Source: Bradyrhizobium sp. Tv2a-2 (GTDB taxonomy: Bacteria > Pseudomonadota > Alphaproteobacteria > Rhizobiales > Xanthobacteraceae). From it: DNA of 64,000 bases. Shown one piece after another: positions 25,369 through 34,379 of the stretch. Position 1 is the first letter of the stretch. Every line of letters begins with the position of its first letter. The translations under genes and the position numbers were made by a program. The DNA lies in NCBI RefSeq assembly GCF_000472425.1, contig NZ_AXAI01000014.1, forward strand, positions 62,168-126,167, written 5' to 3'. Under the pieces are notes generated by a model. The model was not told where the DNA came from. It did not search any database and saw only the letters and a list, made by a program, of their open reading frames with translations.

Positions 25369-27057
25369 ATGTCGCGCCAGCTCAATCCGATTGCCGTATC
25401 AGCGCTCGTGTTCGTCGCAGCCAGCTTGGGTGGCGAGGCCTTTGCGCAGCAAGGGCGCCCCGGTGGGGCACCGCATCCCGCGATGGCAGCCCCGCATTTT
25501 GCTGCTCCCGCTCCGCACATCGCCGCACCCGCTCCCCACTTCGCCGCACCCGCTCCGCACTTCGCCGCACCGCATATGGCTGCACCTGCGCCTCATGTCG
25601 CGGCGCCCGCGCGGAGCTTCGCCGCCCATGCCGCGCCGCCACAACCGCACCATGCGGCACCAAGCGGTGCGCCGCATGGCAATTTCGCCCGCATCGAGCG
25701 TGGACATGGCGTGCCGCAGTCAGGACGGATTGCATCGCAAGCGTTGCGGCACAACGGCGCGGCGCCGGCGGCGCGCGAGGCGCAAAGGCACGCCCCGCTG
25801 CCATCACCGCAAGCTTCAAAGCCCGCACTTGCGAATTCGAGGCCTGGTCCAGCCGAAACCAGGATCGGGCGCCAGGCGCCCGGCACCACCGTCGGCCAGA
25901 CGGTCGGATCGACCGCGCATCGGACCATCGGCCGGAGCGAGACCGCGGCCAACCAGGCGCGTGCCGAGCGGCCGCGCACACCGCCGATCCTCCAAAATCC
26001 CGCTTTCGCCAATCAGCGTATCACAGCCGCGTCGCGCATGACGCCGTCGCAACAGACCTTCCGCGGCCAGTTCGCTCAGGCCGGCTGGGCGCGCGACTGG
26101 CGGCGCCATCATCATGCCGGAATCGTGCTTGGCTTCGTCGGCCCGGTGTTCTGGCCCTACGCCTATGATGATTTCGTCGATTACACCTTTGCGCCCTACG
26201 CCTATGACACGTTCTGGCCCTACGCCTTTGACGATGTCTATGCCGGCATCTATGGCGGCTATGCGCCTGAATATTACGGACCGGAAGACGCGTATGCTTA
26301 TGCGGGCTCTGCGGCGTCGCAGCGCTCCTACGCCAGAACCGCGGCCACCGACACAACGGCAGGGCCCGCCGCGGCGGGCGGCAGCGACCGCATCTGTTCG
26401 AGCCAGGCCGCCGGTGTCACCGACTTTTCGATCCAGAGGATTGCCCAACAGGTCAACCCCGATGAAAAGCAGCAAGCGCTGCTCGATGATTTGAAATCCG
26501 CCTCAACGGCGGCGGTGAAGTCACTGCAGGCGGCCTGCCCGACCGAGCTTCCGAGCACGCCGACCGGCCGGCTTGCCGCGATGCGCGTCCGGGTCGAGGC
26601 GATGCTGAAGGCGGTACAGACCGTGCGCCCGGCACTCGAGAAATTCTACGCTTCCCTGAGCGACGAGCAGCGCGAGCGCTTCAACGCGCTTGATCAGAGC
26701 CAGCAGACGGCGAGCAGCCGGCCTGCCGAGATTGATCACCTGTGCAAGCGGCATGAGGCAACGAACCATGCGCTGCCGATCGACCGCATCGAGCGTAGCC
26801 TGCATCTCAACGCTGATCAGGATGCCGCGTTGAAGGAGCTCGACCAGACCACCGCGAAGGCCGCGCAGCTGATGCAGACCAATTGCCAGCCCGCGCAGAC
26901 GCTAACTCCGACCGGACGCCTCGCCGCGATGGAAAGTCGCTTGAGCGCGATGTCGCAGGCGCTGCAGATGACCGAGACCGCGCTGAACAGGTTCTATGGC
27001 GTCCTCAGCGACGAGCAGAAGGCACAGTTCAACCGGATGAGTGTCCGCGCGGCTTAA
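25369..27057 (+). CDS. Exported protein with Ala-Pro-His repeats and two Spy/CpxP-like LTxxQ domains
   Basis: A 562-residue exported protein. Residues 1-26 are a signal peptide ending AFA. Residues about 35-80 are an imperfect repeat of AAPAPHF/I units, followed by a disordered A/P/H-rich stretch to about 200. Residues about 250-315 are rich in Tyr, Trp, Phe and Asp (VGPVFWPYAYDDFVDYTFAP). The C-terminal part holds two copies of a helical unit, each with a CPTEL or CQPAQ Cys, TPTGRLAAM and LSDEQxxxFNxx, matching the LTxxQ motif of Spy/CpxP periplasmic chaperones. Probably a periplasmic or surface stress protein; metal binding through the His repeats is possible. Confidence 0.75.
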   Translation: MSRQLNPIAVSALVFVAASLGGEAFAQQGRPGGAPHPAMAAPHFAAPAPHIAAPAPHFAAPAPHFAAPHMAAPAPHVAAPARSFAAHAAPPQPHHAAPSGAPHGNFARIERGHGVPQSGRIASQALRHNGAAPAAREAQRHAPLPSPQASKPALANSRPGPAETRIGRQAPGTTVGQTVGSTAHRTIGRSETAANQARAERPRTPPILQNPAFANQRITAASRMTPSQQTFRGQFAQAGWARDWRRHHHAGIVLGFVGPVFWPYAYDDFVDYTFAPYAYDTFWPYAFDDVYAGIYGGYAPEYYGPEDAYAYAGSAASQRSYARTAATDTTAGPAAAGGSDRICSSQAAGVTDFSIQRIAQQVNPDEKQQALLDDLKSASTAAVKSLQAACPTELPSTPTGRLAAMRVRVEAMLKAVQTVRPALEKFYASLSDEQRERFNALDQSQQTASSRPAEIDHLCKRHEATNHALPIDRIERSLHLNADQDAALKELDQTTAKAAQLMQTNCQPAQTLTPTGRLAAMESRLSAMSQALQMTETALNRFYGVLSDEQKAQFNRMSVRAA

Positions 27058-27140
27058 CGAGACGACGATGGCCGGAGGACACGGCTCAGGACGCGACGGT
27101 CGTCGGCCTTCGCGTCCTGTCTGGCTTCATGGTGCGCCGA

Positions 27141-27614
27141 CTACTTCGATGCCTGCGACTTGATCCGCGGATCATCCGCCGGGTCGACATAGGTGATCGC
27201 AAACGGCCCCTGACCGTGGACTTGCACAATCGTCGGACTGCTCGCCCAAGCAAAGTGGTTCATCTTGGCAGGCGCCTCCGCATAGCCACCGGCGGTGAGC
27301 AGCGTGGTCTTCTGTTCATCGAGCTTGTCGCCCATTCCGATGTGGAAATCGCCTGATATCACGGTGACCATTTCTGTGGTCGGGTGGTTGTGCGCCGCGA
27401 TCTTGTATCCGGCAGGCAACTTCAGCCGGACCACGTACAGGCCATCCTTGGACGGATCGCCGGACAGCACGGCGATCTGGGCACCTTCAGGCACGAAATT
27501 CGGCGCCGGCCCCCATTCGACCTGAGAGGCATTGACCGGCATCTTCATGTCATCGGCAAGAGCACCAGTTGCGCCGACGAGGAGTAGCACAAGACTTAGC
27601 GTACTTGTTTGCAT
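27141..27614 (-). CDS. Exported cupin-domain protein
   Basis: A 157-residue protein with a signal peptide (residues 1-20, ending ALA) and one cupin barrel. The cupin motif 1 reads GYKIAAHNHPTTEMVTVISG, with HNH and Glu as metal ligands; motif 2 is weaker (around PAKMNHFAWA). Probably a periplasmic metal-binding protein or enzyme of unknown substrate. It is convergent with the preceding Spy-like gene and divergent from the large cyclase gene. Confidence 0.75.
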   Translation of the reverse strand: MQTSTLSLVLLLVGATGALADDMKMPVNASQVEWGPAPNFVPEGAQIAVLSGDPSKDGLYVVRLKLPAGYKIAAHNHPTTEMVTVISGDFHIGMGDKLDEQKTTLLTAGGYAEAPAKMNHFAWASSPTIVQVHGQGPFAITYVDPADDPRIKSQASK

Positions 27615-27875
27615 GATCGGTCTCCATTATGCCCGCCTATTATCTGTCGATCACGCCGGCCGCTGGTTCAGAAGTGTTCGCGGTGCACCATCCTTCGGAG
27701 GTCGCGCTTGCCTGTTCGACACCACCTCCCCCTACCCGGATGCCGATCACCGGCGTGATCTGACCAAAGGCCAGCCACGGCACCACGAATCGCGTGCCAT
27801 GAGCCGAACGCCGCAATAGAATGCGGCGACTGGCTGCAAACTTCGCGTCAGGTATCTCGCGACCGGCGGTGAGCC

Positions 27876-30800
27876 ATGCAACCGATTGCCGACTGGCTGG
27901 AAAAGCTCGGCATGTCCGAATACGCGGAGCGTTTCGAAGCTCACCACATTGATGTCAGCATACTTCCGGACCTGACCGACCAGGACCTCGAGAAACTCGG
28001 AGTCCTGCTTGGAGATCGTCGAAAGATGCTCCGCGCCATCCGGGAGCTTGCGCAGCCCCTGCGCACTTCGCCTCAGGATAGCGCTCTCACCGGGCCGACG
28101 CACGACGAAGCGGAACGCCGCCAGCTCACGGTCATGTTCTGCGACCTCGTCGGCTCAACTGCCCTTTCGACGAAGCTCGACCCTGAGGACCTCAGGGAAA
28201 TCGTTCGGGCCTATCACCGCTGCTGTACCGTGATTGTCGAGCGCAATGGCGGGTATGTCGCGAAGTATATGGGAGACGGTGTTCTGGCCTATTTCGGATA
28301 TCCGCAGGCCCACGAGCATGATCCGGAACGCGCTGTGCACGCCGGACTTGCTCTCGTCCAGGCCGTGCCAAACCTCAGGACCGCAATCAGCTCACCGCTC
28401 CAGGTGCGTATCGGGATCGCGACCGGGCTCGTGGTCGTTGGCGATCTCATCGGCAAGGGTGCGGCCCAGGAGCAGGCCGTCGTGGGCGAGACACCCAATC
28501 TTGCCGCCCGCCTGCAGGCAATTGCCGACGCCGGTTGCGTCGTCGTGGCGGAGAACACGCGAACACTTCTCGGCAATCTCTTCGAATTCCAGGATCTGGG
28601 TTCCAGAGAGCTTAAAGGCATTTCCACACCGGTGCGCGCCTGGGCCGCATTGCGACCGAGCACCACGGAAAGCCGATTTGATGCGCTCCACACAACCGGC
28701 TTGACCCGACTCGTCGGACGCAAGGAGGAAATCGAACTGCTCCAACGTCGCTGGTCCAGCGCCAGAATGGGCGAAGGGCAAGTCGTATTGCTTTCGGGCG
28801 AGGCCGGCATCGGGAAATCCCGCATTGCGGTGGCAATCATGGAGCACATCGCAACCGAACCGCACACACGCTTGCGTTATTTCTGTTCACCCCAACACAC
28901 CGACAGCGCGCTCCATCCCGTTGCCGGCCAGATGGAACGCGCCGCCGGACTGCTGCAGAGCGACAAACCGCAAGCGAGACTCGACAAGCTCGATGCTCTT
29001 CTTGGGCAGACCTCAACCTCGGCTCAGGACGCAGCGCTCTTTGCTGGGATGCTGTTGCTCCCGAACGATGGACGATATCCGAGTGTCGAGCTCGCGCCCG
29101 AACTGCGCAAACACAAGACGCTCGAAGCCTTGTTGTCACAGGTCGTCAGATTGGCGTCCCGGAATCCGGTCCTGATGATCTTCGAGGACGTGCATTGGAT
29201 CGATCCGACCAGCCTTGAGGTGCTGGACCTCGTTGCCCGCCGTATAGCAAGCCAGCGCGTGCTGCTTCTCATAACCTTCCGTCCAGAGTTTCGGGCGCCC
29301 TGGGAAGGACAAGCCCATGTCACAAGCCTGACGCTGAACCGGCTTCCGTCACGCGACGCGGCAGCGATCATTGCGGGTCTGGTCGGGAGCGGAGAGCTGG
29401 CGGCGGACGTGAGTGCCGAGATCGTGGAGCGCACTGACGGCATTCCCTTGTTCGTCGAGGAAATGACGAAGGCGGTGTTGGAGGCCGAGAACGAAGGCGC
29501 GGCCCGGCGGGCCGCGTCGATGATTCCGTCCCATGCGCAGGCGATTCCAGCCAGCCTGCACGCGTCGTTACTGGCGCGCCTCGATCGCCTAGGCCAGGCC
29601 AAGGAGGTGGCGCAGATCGGTGCGGCAATCGGTCGGGAGTTTTCGCATGATCTGCTGGCAGCCGTAGCGCAGAGAGCCGAGGCCGAACTGGCGCCGGCGC
29701 TCAATCGTCTCGTCGAGGCCGGTTTGCTGTTTCGGCAGGGCGTGCCTCCGGACGCGCATTACCTGTTCAAACATGCCCTCGTGCAGGACGTTGCCTACGA
29801 CACCCTGCTGCGCGAAAAGCGACAGCAGCTGCACGCTCGCATAGCAACCGTTCTGGATCGGCAGTTCGATGTCGGCGACAGCCAGCCCGAGCTGCTGGCG
29901 CGGCACTATACCCTGGCTGCGATGCCGCGAGAGGCCATCAACCACTGGCAACGCGCCGGAGACCGCGCGACAAAGGGATCGGCGAACAAGGAGGCAATCA
30001 CTCATTTTCGAAATGCGCTGCAGCTGCTTGAAATGCTCCCGGAGAGAGCCGGCTGCGCCGATCAGGAGTTGCAGCTCCTGATCGCCCTGGGACCTGCGTT
30101 GATGACGACCAGGTCTTCGGTGGCACCGGAGATCGGTCAGGTGTATGCGAGAGCGCGGGAGCTGGCGAGTGAAGGAGAGCGGGTCGCGGATCTTTTTCCG
30201 ACCGTATGGGGGGCCTGGCTCATCGCTTTTTCGCGCGGTGACTTTGCGACCGCTGCCCGCCTGGTGGAGGAGCTCTTCGGGATGGCAAACACCAGCGCGA
30301 ATTCTGAACTCGCCTTGCAGGCGCATCACGCGGCGTGGCCGTCATTCATGGTGGCAGGTGCCCTGGCAACGGCGCGTCATCATATCGAAAAGGGAGTTGG
30401 TCTCTATCGACGCGAAGCACATGGCCAGCAAGCCCTGCAATACGGGGGCCATGATCCCGGTGTTTGCGGCTACGGGTCCAACGCTATTATCGTTGCGACA
30501 ATGGGATATCCGGATCAGGCGCTCGAAGAAATGCAGAAAGGCCTGGCGCTCGCGCGCGATCTTGATCATCCCCCCACTCTCGCACTGGCACTTTGGTTTG
30601 CAACGGAGCTGCACCAGATTCGCCGTGAGCCCGCGAAGGTAGAGGACTATGTGACCGAAGCCCTCCCGCTGCTCGCCATGCATGGATCGGCCGTTGGCGT
30701 GGCGAACGCCACAATGCTGTGCGGTTGGGCGCGGGTCATGCAGGGCGAGCATGACCACGGCATCGCCCTGATGCAGGAGGGACTGGCCAATTGGCGAAAA

Positions 30801-31208
30801 ACGGGCTCCAAATTTCACGTGATTTATCGGCTCGTGCGCGCCGCGGAAGCCCATCTGATCGCGGGCAAGACGGACGATGGATTGCGGCTCATCGATGAGG
30901 CGGACGGCGACAGCGGCGACGTCTGGTTCGCACCCGAGCTGGACCGGCTGAGGGGTGAGCTGCTTTTCAAAGCAAGTGACGGCGAAGAAGCGGAAAGCTG
31001 TCTACGCCGGGCGCTTGACGCGGCGCATGCACAGGAGGCTCGTCTGCTGGAATTGCGCGCGGCAACGAGCCTTGCGAAACTCCTGGAAGCCCGAGGTCGG
31101 CGCACGGAGGCCGAGGGGCTACTTGCGCCGATCTATTCCCAATTCGATCAGGGTCTCGAGACCACTGATCTCAGGAATGCCAGGGACTGGTTGGACAAGG
31201 CGGTTTGA
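27876..31208 (+). CDS. SAM domain / class III nucleotide cyclase / AAA ATPase / TPR protein
   Basis: A 1110-residue multidomain signalling protein. Residues about 1-65 are a SAM domain (IADWLEKLGMSEYAERFEAH). Residues about 84-255 are a class III adenylate/guanylate cyclase domain with the metal-binding aspartates in VMFCDLVGST (Asp90) and MGDGVLAYFG. An AAA/STAND-type ATPase follows with Walker A GEAGIGKS at 308-315 and Walker B-like VLMIFEDVHWID; then come winged-helix-like segments and C-terminal TPR-like helices (about 680-1100). It probably makes a cyclic nucleotide under control of the ATPase-TPR sensor. It is a single gene facing the HEAT-repeat gene. Confidence 0.85.
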   Translation: MQPIADWLEKLGMSEYAERFEAHHIDVSILPDLTDQDLEKLGVLLGDRRKMLRAIRELAQPLRTSPQDSALTGPTHDEAERRQLTVMFCDLVGSTALSTKLDPEDLREIVRAYHRCCTVIVERNGGYVAKYMGDGVLAYFGYPQAHEHDPERAVHAGLALVQAVPNLRTAISSPLQVRIGIATGLVVVGDLIGKGAAQEQAVVGETPNLAARLQAIADAGCVVVAENTRTLLGNLFEFQDLGSRELKGISTPVRAWAALRPSTTESRFDALHTTGLTRLVGRKEEIELLQRRWSSARMGEGQVVLLSGEAGIGKSRIAVAIMEHIATEPHTRLRYFCSPQHTDSALHPVAGQMERAAGLLQSDKPQARLDKLDALLGQTSTSAQDAALFAGMLLLPNDGRYPSVELAPELRKHKTLEALLSQVVRLASRNPVLMIFEDVHWIDPTSLEVLDLVARRIASQRVLLLITFRPEFRAPWEGQAHVTSLTLNRLPSRDAAAIIAGLVGSGELAADVSAEIVERTDGIPLFVEEMTKAVLEAENEGAARRAASMIPSHAQAIPASLHASLLARLDRLGQAKEVAQIGAAIGREFSHDLLAAVAQRAEAELAPALNRLVEAGLLFRQGVPPDAHYLFKHALVQDVAYDTLLREKRQQLHARIATVLDRQFDVGDSQPELLARHYTLAAMPREAINHWQRAGDRATKGSANKEAITHFRNALQLLEMLPERAGCADQELQLLIALGPALMTTRSSVAPEIGQVYARARELASEGERVADLFPTVWGAWLIAFSRGDFATAARLVEELFGMANTSANSELALQAHHAAWPSFMVAGALATARHHIEKGVGLYRREAHGQQALQYGGHDPGVCGYGSNAIIVATMGYPDQALEEMQKGLALARDLDHPPTLALALWFATELHQIRREPAKVEDYVTEALPLLAMHGSAVGVANATMLCGWARVMQGEHDHGIALMQEGLANWRKTGSKFHVIYRLVRAAEAHLIAGKTDDGLRLIDEADGDSGDVWFAPELDRLRGELLFKASDGEEAESCLRRALDAAHAQEARLLELRAATSLAKLLEARGRRTEAEGLLAPIYSQFDQGLETTDLRNARDWLDKAV

Positions 31209-31228
31209 AAGGAAGTCCCTAATTGCCG

Positions 31229-32206
31229 TCAGGCACCCGCCTTTGCTTTCTTCGCGGCGATCTGGTGCTGCGCCCAGCGGGCGTTCTTGCGGACATCGGG
31301 ATCGGGATCGTTGGCGATCATCACGAGGAACGGCTCGCCGTCGGCGCCGGCGATCTCGCCGAGCGCTGCAGCTGCTTCTTTCCGCAAATTCGCCTGCTCA
31401 TGGGTGACGCAGTTGCCGATCGGGCGCACGGCGCGCTCGATCTTCATCTTGCCGAGGCTTCTGACCGCCTTCAGCCGCACCTGCCAGAACGCGTCGTCGA
31501 GCGAGGCGATCAGCTGGTCGGCGGCAACCGCTCCATTGACATTGAGGCCTAGTGTCTCCGCCGCCATCTCACGCACCATCCAATCCTCGTCCTTCAGCGC
31601 ACGCGTGATCGTCTCCGCCGCCGGCTTCATGTGCGAGAAAGCCAGCGCGCTGACGGCCGCGCGCCGCACATGCGCATCCGGATCGTTGATCAGGGAGGTC
31701 AGCGCAGGGATGGACTCCTCCAGCTTGAGGAAACCAATGACGCCGATCGCCTGCACGCGGACGGCAGCGTCACCATCCTGCAGTGCTTCCAGCGCCGGTT
31801 TCAGCGTATCCTTGCGCCTGAGTTCCTTCAGCGCGCGCAGCGCGCCCATGCGGACAAAGGCGTGGCTGTGCTTGACCAGCGGGAGGATCACGTCGGCGGA
31901 GGCCGGATCCTTGAACTCGGCGAGGCTATCGGCCGCCGCCGCCGCAACGATCCTTTCAGGATCGACAAGAAGCTTGACGAGCGCCGCCGCCGCCTCCGGC
32001 CCATCGAACTCGCCAAGCGCCATCGCCACCTGCTGGCGCACCCCGGCATCGGGATCGTCGACCATGCGGGCAAGATGCCCGATCGCGGCGGGATCGCCGG
32101 AATGGCCGAGCGCGATGATGGCGACGCGGCGCTCCGCGGGATCGGCGGCCTGCAGCCGCTCGTCGGCGTCCTCGAGATCGTCGTAAGACTCGAACGGGCT
32201 TGCCAT
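31229..32206 (-). CDS. HEAT-repeat protein of the AprAB-like cluster
   Basis: A 325-residue protein built from about nine HEAT/PBS-lyase repeats, each about 31 residues, for example DPDAGVRQQVAMALGEF, DGDAAVRVQAIGVIGFL and DPDAHVRRAAVSALAFS. Such scaffolds act as protein-protein adaptors or assembly factors. It is the last gene of a three-gene operon after a flavoprotein and a ferredoxin; the ATG at 32206 is two bases after the ferredoxin stop. I infer a role in maturing or docking the flavoprotein-ferredoxin complex; a direct enzymatic role is unlikely. Confidence 0.85.
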   Translation of the reverse strand: MASPFESYDDLEDADERLQAADPAERRVAIIALGHSGDPAAIGHLARMVDDPDAGVRQQVAMALGEFDGPEAAAALVKLLVDPERIVAAAAADSLAEFKDPASADVILPLVKHSHAFVRMGALRALKELRRKDTLKPALEALQDGDAAVRVQAIGVIGFLKLEESIPALTSLINDPDAHVRRAAVSALAFSHMKPAAETITRALKDEDWMVREMAAETLGLNVNGAVAADQLIASLDDAFWQVRLKAVRSLGKMKIERAVRPIGNCVTHEQANLRKEAAAALGEIAGADGEPFLVMIANDPDPDVRKNARWAQHQIAAKKAKAGA

Positions 32207-32208
32207 GG

Positions 32209-32442
32209 CTACCTCAAGAGATAGGGAATGTTGACCGTGACCGCGCCGGTCGGGCAATCGGCCTCGCAAGGCATGCAGTACCAGCACTCGTCATAGGCCA
32301 TGTAGGCCTTGCCGGTCATGTCGCTGATGCGCAGGACATCGAGCGGGCAGACATCGACGCAGACGGTGCAGCCCTTGTCGGCGATGCATTTGGCGTCGTC
32401 GACCACGACCGGAACAGAGGTCTGGTAAGTCGCGAGAGGCAT
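32209..32442 (-). CDS. Two-cluster 4Fe-4S ferredoxin, AprB-like
   Basis: A 77-residue ferredoxin with eight cysteines in two clusters: C19, C25, C28, C32 (CIADKGCTVCVDVCP) and C53, C56, C59, C63 (CWYCMPCEADCP). The expanded first motif and the aromatic CWYC motif with the PTGAVTVN end resemble the beta subunit of adenylylsulfate reductase (AprB) more than ordinary bacterial ferredoxins. It lies directly after the flavoprotein gene, so the two should form an electron-transfer complex analogous to AprAB. It lacks the long C-terminal tail of true AprB. Confidence 0.85.
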   Translation of the reverse strand: MPLATYQTSVPVVVDDAKCIADKGCTVCVDVCPLDVLRISDMTGKAYMAYDECWYCMPCEADCPTGAVTVNIPYLLR

Positions 32443-32476
32443 GTCAAATCTCCTGTTGTTCGATAGGTCGGGCCGC

Positions 32477-34219
32477 TTATGCGCCCACCGCGATGCGCTG
32501 CTTGTCGTAGAGGTCCTTCTCCTCCTCGGCGATCGGCACGATGTAGGGCTCGACCTCGCGCTTCTCGCTCACCATCTTGCCGTCCTGCTTGCCGAGCAGC
32601 GTGTGACAGAACCAGTTCTCGTTGTCCTTTTCGGGAAAGTCGGTGCGCAGGTGATAGAGACCCCAGCGGCTCTCCTCCCGGAACAGCGAAGCGTGGACGG
32701 CCATGTCGGCGCAATCGAGGATCGACTGCGCTTCCAGCGCGCGCAGCAACTCATGCGCATTGCGCGCGATCATGCGCTCCTTTGCATCCTGCCGCACTTC
32801 AGCCAAACGGCGTGCTCCGAGCTCGTATTTGCGCGTAACTTTCGGCGGTTGCAGGTAGTCGTTGACCAGGCGCCGTGTCTTGTACTCGATCTGGTTCGGT
32901 GGGATGCCGTCCTCGCGTTTGGTCGGCGCCATCACACGGTCGCGTTCGGCGGCGACATCGGCGGCATCGAACTGCGCAAAATCGTGGTTGTCGGCGAACT
33001 CCATGGCATCGATGCCGGCGACCGAGCCGTTTGTGAAGGCACCCAACATGTAGTTGTGGGGCACACTCGCCATGTCGCCCGCGGCATAGAGGCCGGGCAC
33101 GGTGGTGCGGGCGAAATCGTCGACGAACACGCCGGACGCGCTGTGGCCCGAACAGAAACCGATCTCCGAAATATGCATCTCGATCGATTCGTGGCGGTAG
33201 TCCACGCCCCGCCCTTGCTGGAACAAGCCGCGGGTCGGCCGCTCCACCTTGTGCAAGGTCGATTCGATCTCCTCGATCGTCTTCTCATGCAGATGCTTGA
33301 GCTGCAGGAACACCGGTCCCTTGCCGGACGACAGCTCGTTGTAGAACTCGAGCATCATCTGGCCCGACCAGTAGTCGCATTCGATGAAGCGCTTTCCCTC
33401 ATTGTTGGCGGTATAGGCGCCGAAGGGACCCGCAACATAGGCGCAGGCGGGCCCGTTATAATCCTTGATCAGCGGGTTGATCTGGAAGCATTCGAGGTTC
33501 GCGAGCTTGGCGCCCGCATGATAGGCCATGGCATAGCCGTCGCCGGAATTGGCGGCGTTCTCGTAGGTGCCGAACATGTAGCCGGAGGTCGGCAGGCCGA
33601 GCCGGCCCGCGGCGCCCATGCAGAGGATGACGGCCTTGGCCTTGATCACCAGCATCTCGGCGGTGCGCGTATTGACGCTGATCGCACCGGCAACGCGGCC
33701 GTCGGATGCGGTCAACAGGCGCGTGGCCATATAGCGGTTGGAGATCAGGATGCGGGCGCGACGAAGCTGGCGATACAACGCCTTCTTCACGGTCTCGCCG
33801 TTCGGCATCGGCAGAACATAGGTGCCGATGTGGTGCACCTTCTTCACCGCATAGTCGCCGTTCTCGTTCTTGAGAAAGCGGATGCCGAAACCGTCGAGTT
33901 CCTCGATGATCTTGTAGCAATTTTCAGCGTATTTGTAGACGGCCCTCTGATCGACGATGCCGTCATTCGCGATGGTGATTTCCTTGGTGTACTGCTCGGG
34001 CGTGGCGTAGCCGGGGATGACCGCGTTGTTCAGCCCGTCCATGCCCATGGAGATGGCGCCGGAGCGTTTGACATTCGCTTTCTCCAGCAGGACGACGTTC
34101 GCCTTGGGATTCTTCAGCTTCGCCTTCAGTGCGGCCATGGGGCCGGCGGTGCCGCCGCCGATGACGAGCACGTCGCAGGATACCTCCGACAGTCCATCGA
34201 CAATCTCATCTATCGCCAT
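32477..34219 (-). CDS. AprA-like FAD flavoprotein (annotated-type fumarate reductase/succinate dehydrogenase subunit)
   Basis: A 580-residue FAD enzyme of the fumarate reductase/AprA family. The dinucleotide motif is VIGGGTAGP at residues 19-27. The segment VLLEKANVKRSGAISMGMDG matches the FAD-adenosine region of AprA, and a second FAD motif, GLYAAGDMASVPHN, lies near residue 380. The C-terminal segment ASLFREESRWGLYHLRTDFP followed by DNENWFCHTLL closely follows the AprA end (FRxETRWxGYYxRTDYP). It heads the operon with ferredoxin and HEAT protein and is likely cytosolic. I infer a two-electron redox enzyme on an oxidised sulfur compound or organic acid; no sulfate adenylyltransferase or QmoABC genes are here, so classical APS reductase is unlikely. 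Confidence 0.8.
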   Translation of the reverse strand: MAIDEIVDGLSEVSCDVLVIGGGTAGPMAALKAKLKNPKANVVLLEKANVKRSGAISMGMDGLNNAVIPGYATPEQYTKEITIANDGIVDQRAVYKYAENCYKIIEELDGFGIRFLKNENGDYAVKKVHHIGTYVLPMPNGETVKKALYRQLRRARILISNRYMATRLLTASDGRVAGAISVNTRTAEMLVIKAKAVILCMGAAGRLGLPTSGYMFGTYENAANSGDGYAMAYHAGAKLANLECFQINPLIKDYNGPACAYVAGPFGAYTANNEGKRFIECDYWSGQMMLEFYNELSSGKGPVFLQLKHLHEKTIEEIESTLHKVERPTRGLFQQGRGVDYRHESIEMHISEIGFCSGHSASGVFVDDFARTTVPGLYAAGDMASVPHNYMLGAFTNGSVAGIDAMEFADNHDFAQFDAADVAAERDRVMAPTKREDGIPPNQIEYKTRRLVNDYLQPPKVTRKYELGARRLAEVRQDAKERMIARNAHELLRALEAQSILDCADMAVHASLFREESRWGLYHLRTDFPEKDNENWFCHTLLGKQDGKMVSEKREVEPYIVPIAEEEKDLYDKQRIAVGA

Positions 34220-34294
34220 CGTTCACTCCAGGGATCGCGGGCAGTGATGCCGCCGTTGGACGCTAGCTTCGTTCAGGTGAAGGGGTTGCGAATA

Positions 34295-34306
34295 GCAATT
34301 AGTTGT
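34295..34306. promoter_or_regulatory. Cluster motif site 1, upstream of the flavoprotein operon
   Basis: GCAATTAGTTGT, one base from the GCAATTAGTTGC at 35307-35318. It lies 76 bases upstream of the flavoprotein start. A TTGC...GCAA inverted pair overlaps its left side (TTGCGAATAGCAA). Candidate site for the cluster Crp/Fnr regulator. Confidence 0.5.
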
Positions 34307-34379
34307 CGCCGATGTGCGAAAGAGCGATCTGCCCAGGGCCATGTGCAACTCTGGGCAAAAACCGGGCACGCGGCGCGCG

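Noticed and set aside
32209..34219. Calling the flavoprotein and ferredoxin a true dissimilatory APS reductase (aprBA)
   Set aside because: No sat, qmo or dsr genes nearby, the ferredoxin lacks the AprB tail, and the context is a sulfonate-type importer. AprAB-like is as far as the evidence goes.
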